DNA of 64,000 nt, taken from JAFIEN01 sp051859505 (GTDB lineage Bacteria; Pseudomonadota; Alphaproteobacteria; Rhodobacterales; Rhodobacteraceae). Positions 52,701 to 61,406 of the stretch are shown here, in pieces; the first letter of the stretch is position 1, and every line of letters begins with the position of its first letter. The stretch lies in the NCBI GenBank assembly GCA_051859505.1, contig JBHYFN010000017.1, positions 1 to 64,000 on the forward strand, read 5' to 3'. The notes under the pieces are model-generated. The model was not told the origin of the DNA. It saw nothing but the letters and a program-made list of their open reading frames with translations, and made no database searches. A program made the translations under genes and the position numbers.

Positions 52701-53783
52701 TCAGCGCACCTTGAGCGTGGCCAGGCCGATCATCGCGAGGATCAGGGCGATGATCCAGAAGCGGATCACGATCTGCGGCTCGGCCCAGCCCTTCTTTTCG
52801 TAGTGGTGATGGATCGGCGCCATCAGGAAGACGCGCTTTCCGGTGCGCTTGAAATAGGCAACCTGGATGATGACCGAGAGCGCCTCGACCACGAAGAGGC
52901 CGCCGACGATGGCCAGCACGATCTCGTGCTTGGTGGCGACCGCAATGGCGCCCAGAGCGCCGCCCAGCGCCAGCGATCCGGTATCGCCCATGAAGACGGC
53001 CGCGGGCGGCGCGTTGTACCACAGGAAACCAAGGCCGCCGCCGATCAGGCCTGCGCAGAAGACCATGATCTCGGCCGTGCCCGGCACGGCATGGATGCCG
53101 AGGTCATTGGCGATGGAGGAGGAGCCCACGACATAGGTGATCACCCCGAAGGTGCCCGCCGCGATCATCACCGGCATGACGGCAAGCCCGTCCAGCCCGT
53201 CGGTCAGGTTCACCGCATTGGCCGCCCCCACGATCACGATCATCGCGAATGGCACGAAGAACCACGACAGGTTGAACAGCACATCCTTGAAGACCGGCAC
53301 GGCCAGCTGGTTGGCCAGTTCCGCCGGGTGATAGGCGGCGGCCCAGTAGCTGGCGATGGCGGCGACCAGGAAGCCCGCGCCCAGCCGCAGCTTGCCCGAG
53401 ACGCCGGCGGTCGTCTGCTTGCGGACCTTGGCGTAATCGTCGGCGAAACCGATCAGGGCGAAGGACAGCGTGACGAAGAGCAGCATCCAGACGAAGGGAT
53501 TGTCGAGCCGCGCCCAGAGCAGCGTCGAGGTCAGGAGCGCGCCGACGATCAGGAGGCCCCCCATCGTCGGCGTGCCGGCCTTGACGAAATGCCCCTCGGG
53601 CCCGTCAAGGCGGATCGGCTGGCCCTTGCCCTGGGTGCGGCGCAGGGCGTTGATCAGCGGCGGGCCGAAGACAAAGCCGAAGAACAGCGCCGTGAAGAAC
53701 GCCCCCCCGGCCCGGAAGGTGATATAGCGGAACAGGTTGAAGAAATCCCCGCCCTCGGAAAAGGCCGTCAACCAGTATAGCAT
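52701..53783 (-). CDS. mraY: Phospho-N-acetylmuramoyl-pentapeptide transferase
   Basis: 360-residue polytopic membrane enzyme that makes lipid I. Key motifs: FADDYAKVRKQT, NAVNLTDGLDGLA, MGDTGSLALGG and the cytoplasmic MAPIHHHYEKKG. About ten helices, full length. It starts 4 bases after murF ends, consistent with co-transcription. Confidence 0.96.
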   Translation of the reverse strand: MLYWLTAFSEGGDFFNLFRYITFRAGGAFFTALFFGFVFGPPLINALRRTQGKGQPIRLDGPEGHFVKAGTPTMGGLLIVGALLTSTLLWARLDNPFVWMLLFVTLSFALIGFADDYAKVRKQTTAGVSGKLRLGAGFLVAAIASYWAAAYHPAELANQLAVPVFKDVLFNLSWFFVPFAMIVIVGAANAVNLTDGLDGLAVMPVMIAAGTFGVITYVVGSSSIANDLGIHAVPGTAEIMVFCAGLIGGGLGFLWYNAPPAAVFMGDTGSLALGGALGAIAVATKHEIVLAIVGGLFVVEALSVIIQVAYFKRTGKRVFLMAPIHHHYEKKGWAEPQIVIRFWIIALILAMIGLATLKVR

Positions 53784-53786
53784 CGC

Positions 53787-55232
53787 CTACCCTTCACCTT
53801 CGTCACGGGGCGCTCGTTGCCCCAGTTTGCGGATCGCGTCAACGAGAAGGCTGACCCGGCTGCCTTTCGATCCCTTGACCAGCACCACATCGCCGGCATC
53901 CACCAGCCGCGCGATATCGGGAAGAAAGGCCTCGGGCGTCTCGGCCCAGCGGCCGCGCCGGTCTTCGGGCAGGGCGCGGTGGAGGGCCTGCATCCGGGGG
54001 CCGCAGCAATGGACGGTGGCGACGGCCTCCATCCCCGGCAGGCTGGCGAGGGCGGCGTGGAGCGCCGTCTCGTCCATGCCAAGCTCGAGCATGTCGCCGA
54101 GGAAGGCGACGCGGCGGCCGCGGCCGACCCGGCCCACGCCATGCAGCGGCGCCGTGGCGGCGAAGACGGCGATCGAGGCGGCCATCGAGGCGGGATTGGC
54201 GTTGAAGGCGTCGTCGATCAGCTCGAAGGTCTCGCCCTCCTGGCCGCCCGACAGGAGGATCACCTCGCGCGCGCCGCGCCCCGAGGGCGGGGCCCAGTCG
54301 GCCAAAGCCAGAAGCGCGCGGGCCCGGTCCGCGCCCAGGGCCTGAACGACCGCCAGCACGCCCAGGGCATTCAGCGCGAAATGCCGCCCCTCGACCCCGA
54401 GCCGCAACAGGAAGGGCGTGCGCCAGGCGCGCCCCTGGCCGACCGTGGCGCCTTCGCGCAGGCGGATATCGGTCAGCCGGTGATGATTGGCGCGCGCCTC
54501 GCCGAAGGTGAGGATCCGGGCGCCCGCGGCACGGGCGGCGGCGCGCAGGATCGGGCTTTGGGGAATGTCGCCGTTCAGGACGGCCAGGCCGCCGGGTTCG
54601 AGGCCGGCGCAGATCGCGCCCTTCTCTTCGGCGATGGCCTCGATGCTGCCGAAGGCCTCGAGATGGGCGGCGCCCACGGTCGTCACCATCACGACATGGG
54701 GCTGGGCCAGACGGGCCAGGGGGGCGATCTCGCCGGGGTGGTTCATGCCGATCTCGATCACCGCATAGTCGGTCTCGGCCGGCATCCGTGCGAGCGTGAG
54801 CGGGACGCCCCAGTGGTTGTTGTAGCTGGCCTCGGCGGCATGGGTGCGGCCCTGGGCGGCCAGCACGCGGGCCGTCATGTCCTTGGTCGAGGTCTTGCCG
54901 ACCGAGCCGGTGATCGCCACGACCCGTGCGGAGGTTCGCGCGCGCGCGGCGCGGCCCAGGGCTTCGAGGGCGGGAAGGACCTCGGGGACGATGAGGAGGG
55001 GCGCATCCTCGGGCAGATCCGGGGGGCGGTGGGAGACGAGCGCGGCGGCCGCGCCGGCGGCAAGGGCCCGGGCCACGAAGTCATGCCCGTCGCGCGCCGC
55101 CGAGAGGGCGACGAAGAGATCGCCGGGGGCGAGGGTCCGGGTGTCGATGGAAACGCCGGTCGCGACCCAGGGGCGGGTCGCGGTGCCGCCGGTGGCGCGG
55201 GCGGCGTCGTCGGAGGTCCAGAGCGGGGTCAT
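53787..55232 (-). CDS. murF: UDP-N-acetylmuramoyl-tripeptide--D-alanyl-D-alanine ligase
   Basis: 481 residues. Opening TSDDAARATGG, P-loop TGSVGKTSTKDMTA near residue 113, IEIGMNHPGEIAPLARLAQPH, and DDAFNANPASMAAS, all MurF hallmarks. It adds D-Ala-D-Ala to the tripeptide precursor. ATG 55232 is selected; a longer open frame runs through the inverted repeat upstream and lacks MurF features. Confidence 0.95.
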   Translation of the reverse strand: MTPLWTSDDAARATGGTATRPWVATGVSIDTRTLAPGDLFVALSAARDGHDFVARALAAGAAAALVSHRPPDLPEDAPLLIVPEVLPALEALGRAARARTSARVVAITGSVGKTSTKDMTARVLAAQGRTHAAEASYNNHWGVPLTLARMPAETDYAVIEIGMNHPGEIAPLARLAQPHVVMVTTVGAAHLEAFGSIEAIAEEKGAICAGLEPGGLAVLNGDIPQSPILRAAARAAGARILTFGEARANHHRLTDIRLREGATVGQGRAWRTPFLLRLGVEGRHFALNALGVLAVVQALGADRARALLALADWAPPSGRGAREVILLSGGQEGETFELIDDAFNANPASMAASIAVFAATAPLHGVGRVGRGRRVAFLGDMLELGMDETALHAALASLPGMEAVATVHCCGPRMQALHRALPEDRRGRWAETPEAFLPDIARLVDAGDVVLVKGSKGSRVSLLVDAIRKLGQRAPRDEGEG

Positions 55233-55266
55233 GGTGCGGTGCCGGCGGGCAAGAGGTGAGAGGTTC

Positions 55267-55333
55267 GGGGGCGCGTGGGCTTTGCCCACCCTACCGGATG
55301 AGGGCGTAGGGTGGGCGAAGCCCACGCGCCCCC
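55267..55333. repeat. Large inverted repeat between murE and murF
   Basis: Two 28-base arms (55267-55294 and 55306-55333) match at 27 of 28 positions around an 11-base loop. The arms contain GTAGGGTGGGCGAAGCCCAC, a sequence familiar as a dispersed repeat in many proteobacterial genomes. On RNA it would make a very stable hairpin inside the mur operon. Confidence 0.85.
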
Positions 55334-55359
55334 GGGGACGGGCCCTTCACCTCCGCCGC

Positions 55360-56853
55360 TCACCCCCGACCCTCGAGCGCGGCCACGGCGATGCTGGCCT
55401 GTTCGGCATCGTCGAAGGGAAACACGTCGCCGCCGATGATCTGCCCGGTCTCATGCCCCTTGCCGCAGATCAGAAGCGCATCCCCCGGCCCCAGCCTGTC
55501 GACCCCGCGCAGGATCGCCTCGGCGCGGTCGCCCACCTCGCTGGCGACATCGCCGCCGCCGCCGGAAATCACCCCGTCCATCACCGCGGCCCGGATCGCG
55601 GCCGGATCCTCGTTGCGGGGATTGTCGTCGGTGACGATCACCACATCGGCATTCTCGGCCGCCGCCGCCCCCATCAGGGGCCGCTTGCCCCGGTCACGAT
55701 CCCCGCCCGCGCCGATGATGGCGATGATCCGGCCCATCACATGCGGCCGCAGCGCGGCCAGCGCCGTGGCCACCGCATCGGGCGTATGGGCGTAATCGAC
55801 AAAGACCGTGGCCCCGTTGCCGCGGGTGGCGACAAGCTCCATCCGTCCGCGCACCGAGGCCAGCCGGGTCAGCACGCCGAAGACCGCTGCCGGATCCTCT
55901 CCGGCCGCGATGACGAGGGCCGCGGCCAGAAGCACATTCTCGGCCTGGAACCCGCCGATCAGGCCCAGCGGCACCTGCCGCCCCACCCCCTGCCAGTCGA
56001 AGCGCAATTCCTGCCCCGCCGCCTCGAAGCGCTGGCCGGTCAGCCGCAGCCGCGCCTCGCGGTGGCGGCCCACGCCGATCACCTCCTGCCCGCGTTCGGC
56101 GGCGCGGGTGGCAAGCTCGCCCCCCGCCGGATCGTCGAGATTGACCGCGATGACCCCGTCCTCGGACAGCAGCCGCGAGAACAGCTCGGCCTTGGCCTCG
56201 AAATAGGCCTCCATCGTCGGATGGTAATCCAGATGGTCCTGCGAGAGGTTGGTGAACCCCGCCGCCGCGAGCCAGACGCCGTCAAGCCGGCGCTGGTCCA
56301 GCCCGTGGGACGAGGCCTCCATCGCCGCATGGGTGATCCCCGCCGCCGCCGCCTGCGCAAGCGCCTGGTGCAGCGTCACCGGATCGGGGGTGGTGTGGCG
56401 CAGGGGCGCGTGCCAATCCCCCTCGACCCCGGTGGTGCCGATATTGACGGCCCGGTGCCCCAGTTCCTGCCAGATCTGGCGGCAGAAGCTGGCAACCGAT
56501 GTCTTGCCGTTGGTGCCGGTCACGGCGACGACCGTGGCGGGCTGCGCCCCGAACCACAGCGCCGCGGCGCGGGCGAAATCGGCGCGGGGATCCTCGGTCA
56601 CGATCAGCGCCACATCGCTGGCCGCCAGCACCTCGGCCGCCAGCACCGCACCATCGGCATCGGTCAGCACCGCCCGCGCCCCCGCCGCAAGCGCGGCCCC
56701 GATGAAGGCCGCGCCATGCAGCGTCGATCCGGGCAGCGCGGCAAAGAGCATGCCCTCGCGCACCGCGCGGCTGTCGGCGGTCAGCCCGCTGACCGGGCCG
56801 TCCCGCCCCCCCTGTGCCGTCAGGCCAAGCTCGGCCAGAATCTTCTGCGTCAC
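55360..56853 (-). CDS. murE: UDP-N-acetylmuramoyl-tripeptide synthetase, meso-diaminopimelate-adding
   Basis: 497 residues. LTADSRAVREGMLFAALPG at the start, P-loop VTGTNGKTSVASF near residue 112, SSHGLDQRRLDG, LSQDHLDYHPTMEAYF, and DDNPRNEDP, whose DNPR motif marks meso-diaminopimelate specificity. Start is a choice between GTG 56883 and GTG 56853; 56853 (VTQKILAELGL) gives the standard N-terminus. It begins 31 bases after ftsI ends. Confidence 0.93.
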   Translation of the reverse strand: MTQKILAELGLTAQGGRDGPVSGLTADSRAVREGMLFAALPGSTLHGAAFIGAALAAGARAVLTDADGAVLAAEVLAASDVALIVTEDPRADFARAAALWFGAQPATVVAVTGTNGKTSVASFCRQIWQELGHRAVNIGTTGVEGDWHAPLRHTTPDPVTLHQALAQAAAAGITHAAMEASSHGLDQRRLDGVWLAAAGFTNLSQDHLDYHPTMEAYFEAKAELFSRLLSEDGVIAVNLDDPAGGELATRAAERGQEVIGVGRHREARLRLTGQRFEAAGQELRFDWQGVGRQVPLGLIGGFQAENVLLAAALVIAAGEDPAAVFGVLTRLASVRGRMELVATRGNGATVFVDYAHTPDAVATALAALRPHVMGRIIAIIGAGGDRDRGKRPLMGAAAAENADVVIVTDDNPRNEDPAAIRAAVMDGVISGGGGDVASEVGDRAEAILRGVDRLGPGDALLICGKGHETGQIIGGDVFPFDDAEQASIAVAALEGRG

Positions 56854-56884
56854 GACTTCACCCAAGGGGCCGCCGGACCCCACC

Positions 56885-58666
56885 TCAGTTGCTCGAGAGG
56901 GTTACACCGTCCATGCGGGCAACTTCAACCTGGGGCCTGAGGCCAAGGAGCGGTGCCGTGCGCCGGATCATCTCGGCCGCGACGGGCACGGCGGTCCAGC
57001 CTGCCGTCCGGCGCGGCTCGGAGCCCGAGGTCTCGACCGGTTCGTCCAGCGTCACGATGATCACATAGGCCGGATCGCTGGCCGGAAAGACCCCGGCGAA
57101 GGTGGCGATGACCTTGTCGGGATAATAGCCCCCGCCGGCCGCGCGCGGCTTGTCGGCGGTGCCGGTCTTGCCGCCCACCTCATAGCCCGGCACCTCGCCC
57201 AGCGAGGCGGTGCCGCGGGTCACGACCTCGCGCATCATATGCGTCACCTGCCGCGAGACGGTTTCGCTGATCACCCGGGGGCCGTTCTGCGGCCCGTCCT
57301 GCTGCAGAAGCGTCGCATGGACCATGGTGCCGCCATTGACCATCGCCGCATAGCCCTGCGCCAGATGCAGGGGCGAGGTCGAGAGGCCGTGCCCGTAGGA
57401 GATCGTCAGCAACGAGATCTCGGACCAGTCGCGCGGCAGAAGCGGCGCGCCGGTCGGGGCCTCGATCATCTCGATCCGGGTGGCCTCGAGAAAGCCCAGA
57501 CTGTCAAGGAAGGCGCGCTGGCGCGGGATCCCGATCTGCAGCGCGATCCGTGCCGTGCCGATGTTCGAGGATTTCACGAAGACATCCGTGACCGAGAGCG
57601 AGGGACCGTAATTGCGGAAATCGCGGATCCGGAACCGGCCCCAGGTCAGCGGGCCGCGGGTGTCGATCTCGGTCTGGGGGTTCATCAGTCCGAGATCAAG
57701 CGCCTGGGCGATCGGAAACATCTTGAAGACCGAACCCAGCTCATAGACGCCCTGCAGCGCGCGGTTGAACAGCGGGCTGTCGCTCTGGTCGCCCGAAGTG
57801 GGCACGCGGGGGCGGTTGTTGGGGTCGAAATCCGGCAGGCTCGCCATCGCCAGGATCTCGCCGGTATGCACATCCATGATGATCGCCGAGGCGCCCTTGG
57901 CATTCATCAGGGTCATGCCGCCGTAAAGCACCTCTTCCATCGTGGCCTGAACCGTCAGGTCGATCGACAGGGCCAGCGGCTCGGGCTGGTCGGGGTCGCG
58001 CAGGCGGTTCTCGAAGAACCGCTCGACGCCGGCCACGCCGATCACCTCGGCGCTGTTCACCCCCTCGCGCCCGTAGCTTGCCCCGCCAAGGATATGCGCC
58101 GCGATCGAGCCGTTGGGATAAAGCCGCATCTCGCGCGGGCCGAACAGGAGGCCGGGGTCGCCGATGTCATGCACGGCCTGCATCTGTTCGGGGCTGGCCT
58201 GCCGGCGCACCCAGACGAAGCGCCGCTCGCCGGTGAAATCGCGCAAGAGCCGCGCCTCGTCGAGATCGGGAAAGATCCGCGCCAGTTCGCGCGCGGCATG
58301 GGCCGGGTCGATCATCTGCGGCGGCTGGGCATAGATCGCATGGGTATCTATGTTCGTCGCCAGCACGCGGCCGTTGCGGTCCACGATATCGGCGCGAAAG
58401 CCGATGATCGGGTTGCCCGCCGCCGCCGCGCGGGGCAATTCGGCCTCGCCCCCGGCGATGACCGCCATCCGGCCGCCGATGGCCATGAAGGCCGCGAGCA
58501 GCATCACCCCCAGCATCAGAAGCCGCCCTTCGGCCCGAAGCCGGGCCTTGTCGCGCATCTCCTCGTGACGCAGGCGGATGTTCTCGGCCTCGATCGCATC
58601 GGGATTGTCGCCCTCGGCGCGCGCCTTGAGGATACGGGCAAGCGGGCGCAGCGGGCGGCGGGTCAT
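56885..58666 (-). CDS. ftsI: Septal peptidoglycan transpeptidase (PBP3)
   Basis: 593 residues. A basic cytoplasmic N-terminus of about 50 residues, one membrane helix (LLMLGVMLLAAFMAIGGRMAV), a dimerisation domain (GNPIIGFRADIVDRNGRVLA) and the transpeptidase with SVFK near residue 311, SSN near 363 and KTGTAD near 499. It crosslinks septal peptidoglycan in the periplasm. ATG 58666 overlaps the ftsL stop (ATGA). Confidence 0.95.
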   Translation of the reverse strand: MTRRPLRPLARILKARAEGDNPDAIEAENIRLRHEEMRDKARLRAEGRLLMLGVMLLAAFMAIGGRMAVIAGGEAELPRAAAAGNPIIGFRADIVDRNGRVLATNIDTHAIYAQPPQMIDPAHAARELARIFPDLDEARLLRDFTGERRFVWVRRQASPEQMQAVHDIGDPGLLFGPREMRLYPNGSIAAHILGGASYGREGVNSAEVIGVAGVERFFENRLRDPDQPEPLALSIDLTVQATMEEVLYGGMTLMNAKGASAIIMDVHTGEILAMASLPDFDPNNRPRVPTSGDQSDSPLFNRALQGVYELGSVFKMFPIAQALDLGLMNPQTEIDTRGPLTWGRFRIRDFRNYGPSLSVTDVFVKSSNIGTARIALQIGIPRQRAFLDSLGFLEATRIEMIEAPTGAPLLPRDWSEISLLTISYGHGLSTSPLHLAQGYAAMVNGGTMVHATLLQQDGPQNGPRVISETVSRQVTHMMREVVTRGTASLGEVPGYEVGGKTGTADKPRAAGGGYYPDKVIATFAGVFPASDPAYVIIVTLDEPVETSGSEPRRTAGWTAVPVAAEMIRRTAPLLGLRPQVEVARMDGVTLSSN

Positions 58667-59022
58667 AGCGGCTCCTCGTCGGGATTGTAGAACTGGGCCG
58701 AGACGTCGATCCCGCCCAGAAGCGGCCCCAGCGGTTCGGGCGGATGGGCGACCAGATCGACCCGGCCGAAGGCATCCGGCGTCATCGGCAGAAGGCCCAG
58801 CCGGTCGAAATTCAGCGTCGCCAGATCGCGCAGCCTGTCGGGGCGGTTCAGATAGGCCCATTCCGCGTTCAGCATCTTGAGCCGCGCCTCGGCGGCGCGG
58901 ATCTCGGCATTGAGCGCGCGCACTTCGCGCAGCGCCGTCTGGGTGCGGTAATTCTCGCTATAGGCCCAGAAGGACAGGGCGATGACGGTGCAGGCCGCCA
59001 GAACATGCACAAAGCCCTTCAC
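58663..59022 (-). CDS. ftsL: Cell division protein FtsL
   Basis: 119-residue bitopic protein: short N-terminus, one membrane helix (FVHVLAACTVIALSFWAYS), then a periplasmic coiled coil (REVRALNAEIRAAEARLKML NA region) and YLNRPDRLRDLATL, a typical FtsL end. It joins FtsB/FtsQ in the divisome and activates FtsWI. Four-base overlaps with rsmH and ftsI. Confidence 0.9.
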   Translation of the reverse strand: MKGFVHVLAACTVIALSFWAYSENYRTQTALREVRALNAEIRAAEARLKMLNAEWAYLNRPDRLRDLATLNFDRLGLLPMTPDAFGRVDLVAHPPEPLGPLLGGIDVSAQFYNPDEEPL

Positions 59023-60068
59023 CGACCCTTCCTCCTGCTGCTGCTGCGCCCGTCCCCGCCCGAAACCCGCCGCCGCCCCTCGCCGGGGCGCGGGCGTGGG
59101 GTGCCCGGCATCTGCGGCATGCCCAGATCGGCCGGCGCGACCCCGCCCGCAGGCGCCTGCGTCCGCCGCGCCACCCGCAGCCGGGCCGAGCGGGCGCGGG
59201 GGTTGGCGGCAAGCTCTTCCTCATCCGGGCCGACGGATTTTTTCGTAACGATTTCAAAGGCCGGAGCCTCGGTGCTTTGTTCGGGCGCATGGCGGCTGCC
59301 GCCCCCCGCCCCGCCCGAGCGCATTTGCAGGAAGCGTTTGACCATCCGGTCCTCGACCGAATGGAAGCTGACCACCGCCAGAAGCCCGCCCGGCTTCAGC
59401 GCGCGCTCGGCCGCCGCAAGGCCGCGGGCCAGTTCGCCGTATTCGTCATTCACCGCGATGCGCAGGGCCTGAAAACTGCGGGTCGCGGGGTGGCTCTGGC
59501 CCGGTTTGGGGCGCGGCAGGCAGCGGGCCACGATCTCGGCCAGTTGCAGGGTCCGCTCGACGGGCCGTGCCGCCACGATGGCACGCGCGATGCGCCGGCT
59601 GGCGCGCTCTTCGCCATATAGAAACAGGATATCGGCCAGCTCTTCCTCGCTGGCCTCGTTGACGATGTCGCGCGCGCTGGGGCCCTCGGCGCCCATCCGC
59701 ATGTCAAGCGGGCCGTCCTTCTGGAACGAGAACCCCCGCTCGGCCGTGTCGATCTGCATCGAGGACACGCCCAGATCCAGCACCACCCCGTCAAGCGGCC
59801 CGCCTGCCAGCCGGTCGAGGTCGGAAAACGTGCCCTCCCGCAGGACCAGCCTTTCGCCAAACTCCGCCGCCCAATCGGCCGCCATGCGAAAGACGGTCGG
59901 ATCGCGGTCCACGCCGATCACCCGCTCGGCCCCCGCCGCCAGAAGCCCGCGCGCATAGCCGCCCGCGCCAAAGGTGCCATCCAGCCAGACCCCCGAGACG
60001 GGGGCGACCGCTGCGAGCAGCGGCCTCAGAAGAACGGGAACATGGGGCGTGGCGGCAGCGCTGGTCAT
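59019..60068 (-). CDS. rsmH: 16S rRNA (cytosine(1402)-N(4))-methyltransferase
   Basis: 349 residues. SAM-binding HVPVLLRPLLAAV and LDGTFGAGGYARGLL, then ERVIGVDRDP, VLDLGVSSMQID and the C-terminal AVVSFHSVEDRMVKRFLQ. It N4-methylates C1402 in the ribosomal P site. Usual place between mraZ and ftsL. The last 30 residues are a basic, glycine/arginine-rich tail. Confidence 0.96.
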   Translation of the reverse strand: MTSAAATPHVPVLLRPLLAAVAPVSGVWLDGTFGAGGYARGLLAAGAERVIGVDRDPTVFRMAADWAAEFGERLVLREGTFSDLDRLAGGPLDGVVLDLGVSSMQIDTAERGFSFQKDGPLDMRMGAEGPSARDIVNEASEEELADILFLYGEERASRRIARAIVAARPVERTLQLAEIVARCLPRPKPGQSHPATRSFQALRIAVNDEYGELARGLAAAERALKPGGLLAVVSFHSVEDRMVKRFLQMRSGGAGGGSRHAPEQSTEAPAFEIVTKKSVGPDEEELAANPRARSARLRVARRTQAPAGGVAPADLGMPQMPGTPRPRPGEGRRRVSGGDGRSSSRRKGR

Positions 60069-60071
60069 CCC

Positions 60072-60578
60072 TCAGCCCCCGCCTGGCTGACCCAGAATGC
60101 TGATCGGATCGAAATTCGGCCCGTTGTCGGCCAGCCAGTCATCGACCGATTTCGCCGTGGTGTCGGCAAAGGTCTCGGCCTTCCAGATCTCGCAATAGCC
60201 GCCGAAGCCCATGAAGCTGACCTCGCCCTCGGGCACGCCGATCTTGTCGCGCTGGCGGGCGGGCAGGACGATGCGGCCGTCCTTGTCGACCTCGAACTCG
60301 GCGCTTTGGGTCAGATAGACATAGGCCAGGTTGCGCATCTCGGCCGAGCCGTCGAGCTTGGCCTCGATCCGGGCCTTGATCGCATCGAAGCCATGCATCG
60401 TGTAAAGACGCAGATGGCCCTTGAGGTGGTTGCCATAGGCCAGCTGAAAGCGGGGAAGCGTGCCGTCGGGGCGGTCGGGATCACCGGCATCCAGCACGCG
60501 ACGGATCGCGGCGGGGATCATCACCCGCCCCTTTCCGTCGACCCGCTGGGCGTATTCTCCGGTGAAGCTCAGAGTCAC
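60072..60578 (-). CDS. mraZ: Transcriptional regulator MraZ
   Basis: 168 residues with two AbrB-like MraZ repeats (TGEYAQRVDGKGRVMIPAAIR near residue 6; FEVDKDGRIVLPARQRDKIG near 92). First gene of the dcw cluster; in E. coli it binds repeated TGGGN boxes and represses its own cluster. Start is GTG 60578. Four bases separate it from rsmH. Confidence 0.93.
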   Translation of the reverse strand: MTLSFTGEYAQRVDGKGRVMIPAAIRRVLDAGDPDRPDGTLPRFQLAYGNHLKGHLRLYTMHGFDAIKARIEAKLDGSAEMRNLAYVYLTQSAEFEVDKDGRIVLPARQRDKIGVPEGEVSFMGFGGYCEIWKAETFADTTAKSVDDWLADNGPNFDPISILGQPGGG

Positions 60579-60633
60579 AATGTCGCAACCACTTCCGAAC
60601 CCGCCCAGATGTGTTAGATTTCAATGTGAAAAC

Positions 60634-60667
60634 GGCGGATTGCGCTGCTGCCACTGCACAATCCGCC
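60634..60667 (-). terminator. Terminator-like hairpin in the mraZ leader
   Basis: GGCGGATTG / CAATCCGCC, 9-base-pair stem, followed on the minus strand by GTTTTCAC, 55 bases before the mraZ start. If the dcw promoter lies further upstream, this could attenuate or punctuate the transcript. The short T-tract makes strong termination doubtful. Confidence 0.5.
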
Positions 60668-60872
60668 GCCCTCGTCCCGTTTCCGGGATGTCCGACTGCG
60701 CGCGCCACCTGGGGGGATGTCTGCTCGCTCGCGCGCCGGATTCTGTCGTCTGGTAAGTTGGGGGTGCCTGTATGAACTCTGCCGTATCGTCTTCTTGTCC
60801 TGCGGGTGACTGATCTGATGTCTGTCTGCCCGTGGTGTGCTGCCCTTCGTTACCGTGCCTATAGGTATGACG

Positions 60873-60927
60873 TGGGATGATCTGGGTCGCAACGGTTTTT
60901 TCTGGGATTTCCCGGGAAGTGCTGGGC
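60873..60927. promoter_or_regulatory. 10-base phased TGGGN array, possible MraZ-box cluster
   Basis: Pentamers at exact 10-base steps: TGGGA 60873, TGGGT 60883, CGGTT 60893, TGGGA 60903, CGGGA 60913, TGGGC 60923. The TGGGN-N5-TGGGN spacing is that of MraZ boxes. However, it lies about 295 bases from mraZ and the TGGG strand points away from it, so the assignment is tentative. Confidence 0.4.
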
Positions 60928-61406
60928 AGCAACGCAATTTTCGACAAATTTTTCGCATCGCGACGAAAGACTTGACTCACCAGATGGTGATTTTGCGCCT
61001 CCTCCCATCAATATCTTGTGTTTTCGGCCTTGAATCGCCCCTTTGGGCGGCCCTGTCGTTTTTTCGGGTTCAAGCCATCGCAGGCTGCCCCGAACCGGGC
61101 TTCGGGCCCCTTCGCCCCCCGTTTCCCGGCCGATCCCAGCCGTTCCCGGCCCCTGTCCCGGCCCCTGTCCCGGCCGAATCTGCGCCCCGCTCCCCGCAAT
61201 CCCGGCGAATCCCACCCCGTCCCGGATGCGACAGGCCCCCGCCGCCGGGATGGCGCTGACCGGCGGTTCGGTCCGGCAACAGTTGCGGCGCGGTTTCGTC
61301 GAAACCTGTCCGCTTTCCCTTGCCCCCGGCTGTCGCGGCGGGCCATCCTGCCCTGGCATCATGCATCGGAGCACCCCGGACACGCGACAGGAGCCTTGTC
61401 AGCCCC

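Larger units (their letters stand above)
60579..61406. other. 828-base intergenic region upstream of mraZ
   Basis: No protein gene is credible on either strand. From the mraZ side it holds a terminator-like hairpin (60634-60667), a 10-base phased TGGGN array (60873-60927) and a GC-rich stretch with the direct repeat CCCGGCCCCTGT (about 61144-61173). An ACAGAATCCGG string on the minus strand (60736-60746) recalls RNase P RNA, but the rest of that RNA is missing. Confidence 0.55.

Noticed and set aside
60736..60746. ACAGAATCCGG on the minus strand, like the conserved 3' part of RNase P RNA, near mraZ where rnpB lies in some alphaproteobacteria
   Set aside because: The matching 5' conserved block (GAGGAAAGTCCGG) is not found in the next 400 bases, so no complete RNase P RNA is here.
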